DNA from: Enterobacter asburiae
GTDB taxonomy: Bacteria > Pseudomonadota > Gammaproteobacteria > Enterobacterales > Enterobacteriaceae
NCBI RefSeq assembly: GCF_024599655.1
Contig: NZ_CP102247.1
Coordinates: 1,054,001-1,118,000, forward strand
Direction of reading: 5' to 3'
Length of the DNA stretch: 64,000 bases
Shown here: piece after piece, positions 60,942 through 64,000 of the stretch
How positions within the stretch are numbered: the first letter of the stretch is position 1
Layout: the number at the start of each line of letters is the position of its first letter
The notes under the pieces: generated by a model
The model's database searches: none
What the model saw: only the letters and a program-made list of their open reading frames with translations
What the model was told of the DNA's origin: nothing
Made by a program: the position numbers and the translations under genes

Positions 60942-62498
60942 TTAGTGCGCACCACCGCCGCCGCTACCGGCGCCAAACGGCGGTTTAGCAAACCACACCA
61001 GCCCCAGCAGGACGATAAAGATCCCCGCCGATATCCAGAAAATCTCGTTGGCCGAGATAATCAGCCCCTGGTTGGTGATCTGCTGGGCAATCCACCCTGA
61101 CGCCTGCTGCTCCGTCATGCCCATTCCCTGCAGCTGGTTGTACATCTGCTGAGAGTTCGGGTTGAACGGATTCACCGCTTCGGTCAGCTGCGCATGGTGC
61201 ATCGATTCACGGTTCGTCCACAGGGTGGTGGTGATCGACGTACCAATCGAGCCCGCCAGCGTTCGCGTAAAGTTCGACAGGCTCGATGCCGCCGCCATGC
61301 GCTCAGGCGGTAAACCGGAAAGCGTGATGGTGGTCAATGGCATAAAGAAACACGCCACGGCAAAGCCCTGAATAAACTGCGGCCACGCGGACGCGCCAAA
61401 GTCCATTCCCGGTTCGAACGTATACGCGCGCCAGTAGAAGCACACGGCGTACATGATAAAGCTGAACGTCACCAGCCTGCGCATGTCGAGCTTGTGGGCG
61501 AAGCGGCCAATAATCGGCGACAGCAGAACCGGAATCAACCCAACTGGCGCCGAGGCTAAACCTGCCCAGGTTGCGGTGTAGCCGTATACCTCCTGCAACA
61601 GCTGCGGCAGCAGTACAATCGCGCCGAAGTAGAGCATGTAGGCGAGGCTGATACACAGACAGCCTATGGTGAAGTTTCGCGACTTAAACAGCGACAGGTC
61701 GACAATCGGATTATCGTCCGTCAGCTCCCAGACAATCAGGAAGCTCAGCGACACCACCGCGACAATCGTCAGGATGATGATCTCCCGGGAGTTGAACCAG
61801 TCCAGCTCTTTGCCCTGGTCGAGCATGACCTGCAGGCTACCGATGCCGACAACCAGCAGTGCCAGGCCAATGGCGTCGATACGCCGCTGTTCCGTCCGGG
61901 TTTCTCTTCCGCGCAGCGACTGGAGAGTCAGCATTACCACGATGGCGCCAATCGGTACGTTGATGAAGAAGATCCAGCCCCAGTGATAGTTGTCGCTGAT
62001 ATAGCCGCCTAGGATAGGCCCGCAAATCGGCGCGACAATCACCGTCATCGACCACAGCGCCAGCGCGATGGAGCGCTTGGCGGGCGGGTAGTTGTTCAGC
62101 AGTAAGCTCTGCGACAGCGGAATCAGCGGCCCGGCGACAATCCCCTGAATAACGCGGAAGAAGATCAGCATCGTCAGGCTGCTGGACATGCCGCACGCCC
62201 AGGAGGCAAGAACGAACAATACCGTCGACCAGAGGAACAGCTTCACTTCACCGACGCGCTTTGCCAGCCAGCCGGTAATCGGAATGGAGATGGCGTTTGC
62301 CACCCCAAACGAGGTAATGACCCAGGTCCCCTGGCTCAGCGACGAGCCAAGGTTACCGGCGATAGTCGGGATCGCCACGTTTGCGATGGTGGAGTCCAGC
62401 ACCTGCATGAATGTCGCCAGAGACAGCGCGATGGTCATAATGACCAGCTGCGCGCCTTCCAGCGGTTTTTGCGGCTTTTGCTGTTGCATAACGCTCAC
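60942..62498 (-). CDS. emrB: Multidrug efflux MFS permease EmrB
   Basis: A 518-residue DHA2-family transporter with about 14 membrane segments. Family motifs include LDSTIANVAIPTIAGNLG near residue 34, GWLAKRVGE near 77 and LWSMTVIVAPICGPILGGYISDNYHWGWIFFINVP near 150. The C terminus ends in Gly-rich GAGSGGGGAH. It works with EmrA and TolC to export hydrophobic toxins and uncouplers. It lies 7 bases behind emrA. Confidence 0.97.
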   Translation of the reverse strand: MSVMQQQKPQKPLEGAQLVIMTIALSLATFMQVLDSTIANVAIPTIAGNLGSSLSQGTWVITSFGVANAISIPITGWLAKRVGEVKLFLWSTVLFVLASWACGMSSSLTMLIFFRVIQGIVAGPLIPLSQSLLLNNYPPAKRSIALALWSMTVIVAPICGPILGGYISDNYHWGWIFFINVPIGAIVVMLTLQSLRGRETRTEQRRIDAIGLALLVVGIGSLQVMLDQGKELDWFNSREIIILTIVAVVSLSFLIVWELTDDNPIVDLSLFKSRNFTIGCLCISLAYMLYFGAIVLLPQLLQEVYGYTATWAGLASAPVGLIPVLLSPIIGRFAHKLDMRRLVTFSFIMYAVCFYWRAYTFEPGMDFGASAWPQFIQGFAVACFFMPLTTITLSGLPPERMAAASSLSNFTRTLAGSIGTSITTTLWTNRESMHHAQLTEAVNPFNPNSQQMYNQLQGMGMTEQQASGWIAQQITNQGLIISANEIFWISAGIFIVLLGLVWFAKPPFGAGSGGGGAH

Positions 62499-62505
62499 CT
62501 TCGGA

Positions 62506-63678
62506 TTAACCGGCGTTTGCCTTCACGATGTCATCGATCAGCTTGTTGACCGGATCGAGGCTAATTTCACGGGCGTTACTTTCATAAGCCGGGCTGCTGC
62601 GAACCTGGCTTGCCAGGATCTGACCGTCGCGGTTGGCGGTGTCGACCGTCACCAGCGTAGAGAGGCCGATACGCAGCGGGTGATCCGCCAGCTGTTTGGC
62701 ATCCAGCTCAATACGCACAGGCAGACGCTGAACCACTTTGATCCAGTTACCGGTGGCGTTTTGCGCAGGCAGCAGGGAGAAGGCGCTGCCGGTCCCCATA
62801 TCCAGGCCGACCACTTTACCGGTGTACTTCACGTCGTCGCCGTAGATGTCGCTGACAACCGTCGCGGTCTGGCCGATACGCATATGGGCAAGCTGCGTCT
62901 CTTTAAAGTTGGCGTCTACCCACAGATTGTCTGCCGGCACGACCGCCATCAGCGGCGTGGTTGGGCTAATCTGCGCCCCTGGCTGGACGGAACGACGGGA
63001 GACGTAGCCGGTCATCGGGCTGACGATTTTGGTACGCTGCAGGGCAAGCCACGCGTTGCGCACTTCGGTCGCCGACTGCTGTACGGCGGGCTGGTTTTCC
63101 AGGCTGGTGCCCAGCACCATCGCCTGGTTGGCGTTGTACTGTTGAATGGCCACATCCAGCTGTGCCTGAGCGCTGGCGACGGCATCGCGGGCGTGCTGCA
63201 GCTCTTCACGGCCAATCAGGTTAGCCGTGCCGAGCGGTACGCGGCGGTTCAGGTCGCTCTGCGCCTGCGCCAGCGCCGTTTTCTGTACGTCGATGTTGGC
63301 CTGCAGCTGCTTGCTGTTGATCATCAGCTGGCGGGTCTGACGGACGCTGGAGGCCAGCGCGGTCTGTGCTTTTTCAAACGCCTGCTGGGCGTCGGTTGGA
63401 TCGATGGTCACCAACACATCGCCTTTTTGCACAAAGTCGGTATTGTCAGCCCAGACTTTCGTCACGCTGCCCGACACCTGCGCCATAATTTGTACCTGGT
63501 TCCCTGCCACGTACGCGTCGTCAGTCTCTTCAGCATGACGCAGTACTAAAAACCAATAGATCCCATATGCCACGGCAATAATGATAAAGAGCAAGGTCAA
63601 CAGAAGAAGGGCGCTCTTACGTTTGCCTTTCTTGTTGCCCGGCTGCTGCGGGGTAGTGCTCTCCGCATTTGCGCTCAT
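62506..63678 (-). CDS. emrA: Multidrug efflux periplasmic adaptor EmrA
   Basis: A 390-residue membrane fusion protein. It has a cytoplasmic tail, one membrane segment (ALLLLTLLFIIIAVAYGIYWFLVL), a lipoyl domain, an alpha hairpin (residues 95-205) and beta-barrel region with YDG-like motifs. The ATG at 63678 (MSANAES) matches the E. coli start. It links EmrB to TolC. Confidence 0.97.
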   Translation of the reverse strand: MSANAESTTPQQPGNKKGKRKSALLLLTLLFIIIAVAYGIYWFLVLRHAEETDDAYVAGNQVQIMAQVSGSVTKVWADNTDFVQKGDVLVTIDPTDAQQAFEKAQTALASSVRQTRQLMINSKQLQANIDVQKTALAQAQSDLNRRVPLGTANLIGREELQHARDAVASAQAQLDVAIQQYNANQAMVLGTSLENQPAVQQSATEVRNAWLALQRTKIVSPMTGYVSRRSVQPGAQISPTTPLMAVVPADNLWVDANFKETQLAHMRIGQTATVVSDIYGDDVKYTGKVVGLDMGTGSAFSLLPAQNATGNWIKVVQRLPVRIELDAKQLADHPLRIGLSTLVTVDTANRDGQILASQVRSSPAYESNAREISLDPVNKLIDDIVKANAG

Positions 63679-63735
63679 TGTAGTTCTCCACGATCTTCTT
63701 ATTTTCACATCGGCTGAGCCGACCTGTTGTCAGAA

Positions 63736-63761
63736 AGGCCAGCAGTGTGACGTGCTGGCCT
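63736..63761 (-). terminator. Hairpin between mprA and emrA (attenuator candidate)
   Basis: AGGCCAGCA / TGCTGGCCT, 9 perfect pairs with an 8-base loop. On the minus strand it is followed by TTTCTG, a poor T run, so it may partly terminate transcription or stabilise mRNA ends in the mprA-emrAB operon. Confidence 0.6.
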
Positions 63762-63804
63762 GTCGGTTTTCTTATGAATCTGGAATGGTGAGCGTGTCGT
63801 CGCG

Positions 63805-64000
63805 TTAGCGCAGCGCCTCAAGAACGGCGCCGTCTTCATCCATCTGATCCAGACGGGTGAGCAGCTTGCGAGTGATGTGCTCAAGCTGGTCGCGCTCGGC
63901 GGTGCTGAGGGCAGACCAGAGTTTGTGCAGGCAATTGTGCTGAGGTGGCAGCACCTCACGCAGGAACTGGTGACCTTTATCGGTCAGTTGCAGATGCAGG
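63805..64000 (-). CDS. mprA: MprA (EmrR), MarR-family repressor, C-terminal part (cut by window edge)
   Basis: The last 64 residues are visible, from LHLQLTDKGHQFLREVLPPQ to DEDGAVLEALR and the TAA at 63805-63807. They match the C-terminal dimerisation part of E. coli MprA, which represses emrAB and releases on binding uncouplers. The DNA-binding part is outside the window. Confidence 0.95.
   Translation of the reverse strand, partial: LHLQLTDKGHQFLREVLPPQHNCLHKLWSALSTAERDQLEHITRKLLTRLDQMDEDGAVLEALR

Noticed and set aside
1..64000. Prophage, transposon or integron within the window
   Set aside because: No integrase, transposase, terminal repeats or phage structural genes are visible. The differences from the E. 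coli order are small gene sets bordered by REP elements or none at all.

Overview
The window is a chromosomal segment from a member of the Enterobacteriaceae. The best guess is Enterobacter (cloacae complex) or a close relative. The evidence is the gene content and order (mutS, fhlA-hyp-hyc, asc, hydN-hypF, nor, srl, mltB, pncC-recA-recX-alaS-csrA, the serV-arg tRNA cluster, yqaBA-gshA-luxS, emrAB-mprA), proteins nearly identical to the E. coli ones, enterobacterial REP elements, and a GC-rich coding style. The backbone matches the E. coli mutS-to-emrAB interval. Species cannot be fixed without a search. No prophage, insertion sequence or CRISPR array is visible.

Region 1 (1-6.8 kb): the end of a LysR regulator, a MarR regulator divergent from a three-gene hydroxyarylic acid decarboxylase operon (kpdBCD type), a REP cluster, mutS, a small SymE-like toxin gene with a LexA-box candidate, and ygbA with an NsrR-type operator. 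Region 2 (6.8-10.9 kb): a Fur-box-controlled operon for iron-siderophore-type ABC import plus an MFS transporter, placed where E. coli has ygbA next to fhlA. Region 3 (10.9-24.8 kb): the formate hydrogenlyase locus, with fhlA, hypABCDE on the minus strand and hycABCDEFGHI on the plus strand around a shared sigma-54/FhlA control region. Region 4 (24.8-34.8 kb): ascBF/ascG for beta-glucosides, hydN-hypF, a NiCoT nickel transporter directly behind hypF, a convergent SgrR-like regulator and a 52-codon gene.

Region 5 (35-44.3 kb): norVW/norR for nitric oxide detoxification, with three NorR sites, then the complete sorbitol operon srlAEBD-srlM-srlR-gutQ. Region 6 (44.5-48.4 kb): mltB and a metal ABC importer preceded by a Zur-like palindrome and a possible 35-residue membrane peptide gene. 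Region 7 (48.4-58.3 kb): pncC-recA-recX-alaS-csrA, one tRNA-Ser and four tRNA-Arg genes, with a foldback repeat carrying a duplicated tRNA 3' end in one spacer, then yqaB-yqaA-gshA, the sRNA gene micA (antisense) and luxS. Region 8 (58.3-64 kb): an AraC regulator and a long-type 2-isopropylmalate synthase inserted between luxS and emrB, then emrB, emrA and the 3' part of mprA.

The genes fit a fermentative life. FhlA drives both hyp and hyc. HypABCDEF and HycHI build and process the nickel-iron hydrogenase, and the NiCoT transporter can supply nickel. The nor genes and ygbA answer nitric oxide. recA and the symE-like gene carry LexA-type sites. The less expected parts are the SymE/LexA pair beside mutS, the SgrR-like regulator facing the nickel transporter, the HycI tail running into a repeat, the tRNA-Arg foldback repeat, and the luxS-emrB insertion.
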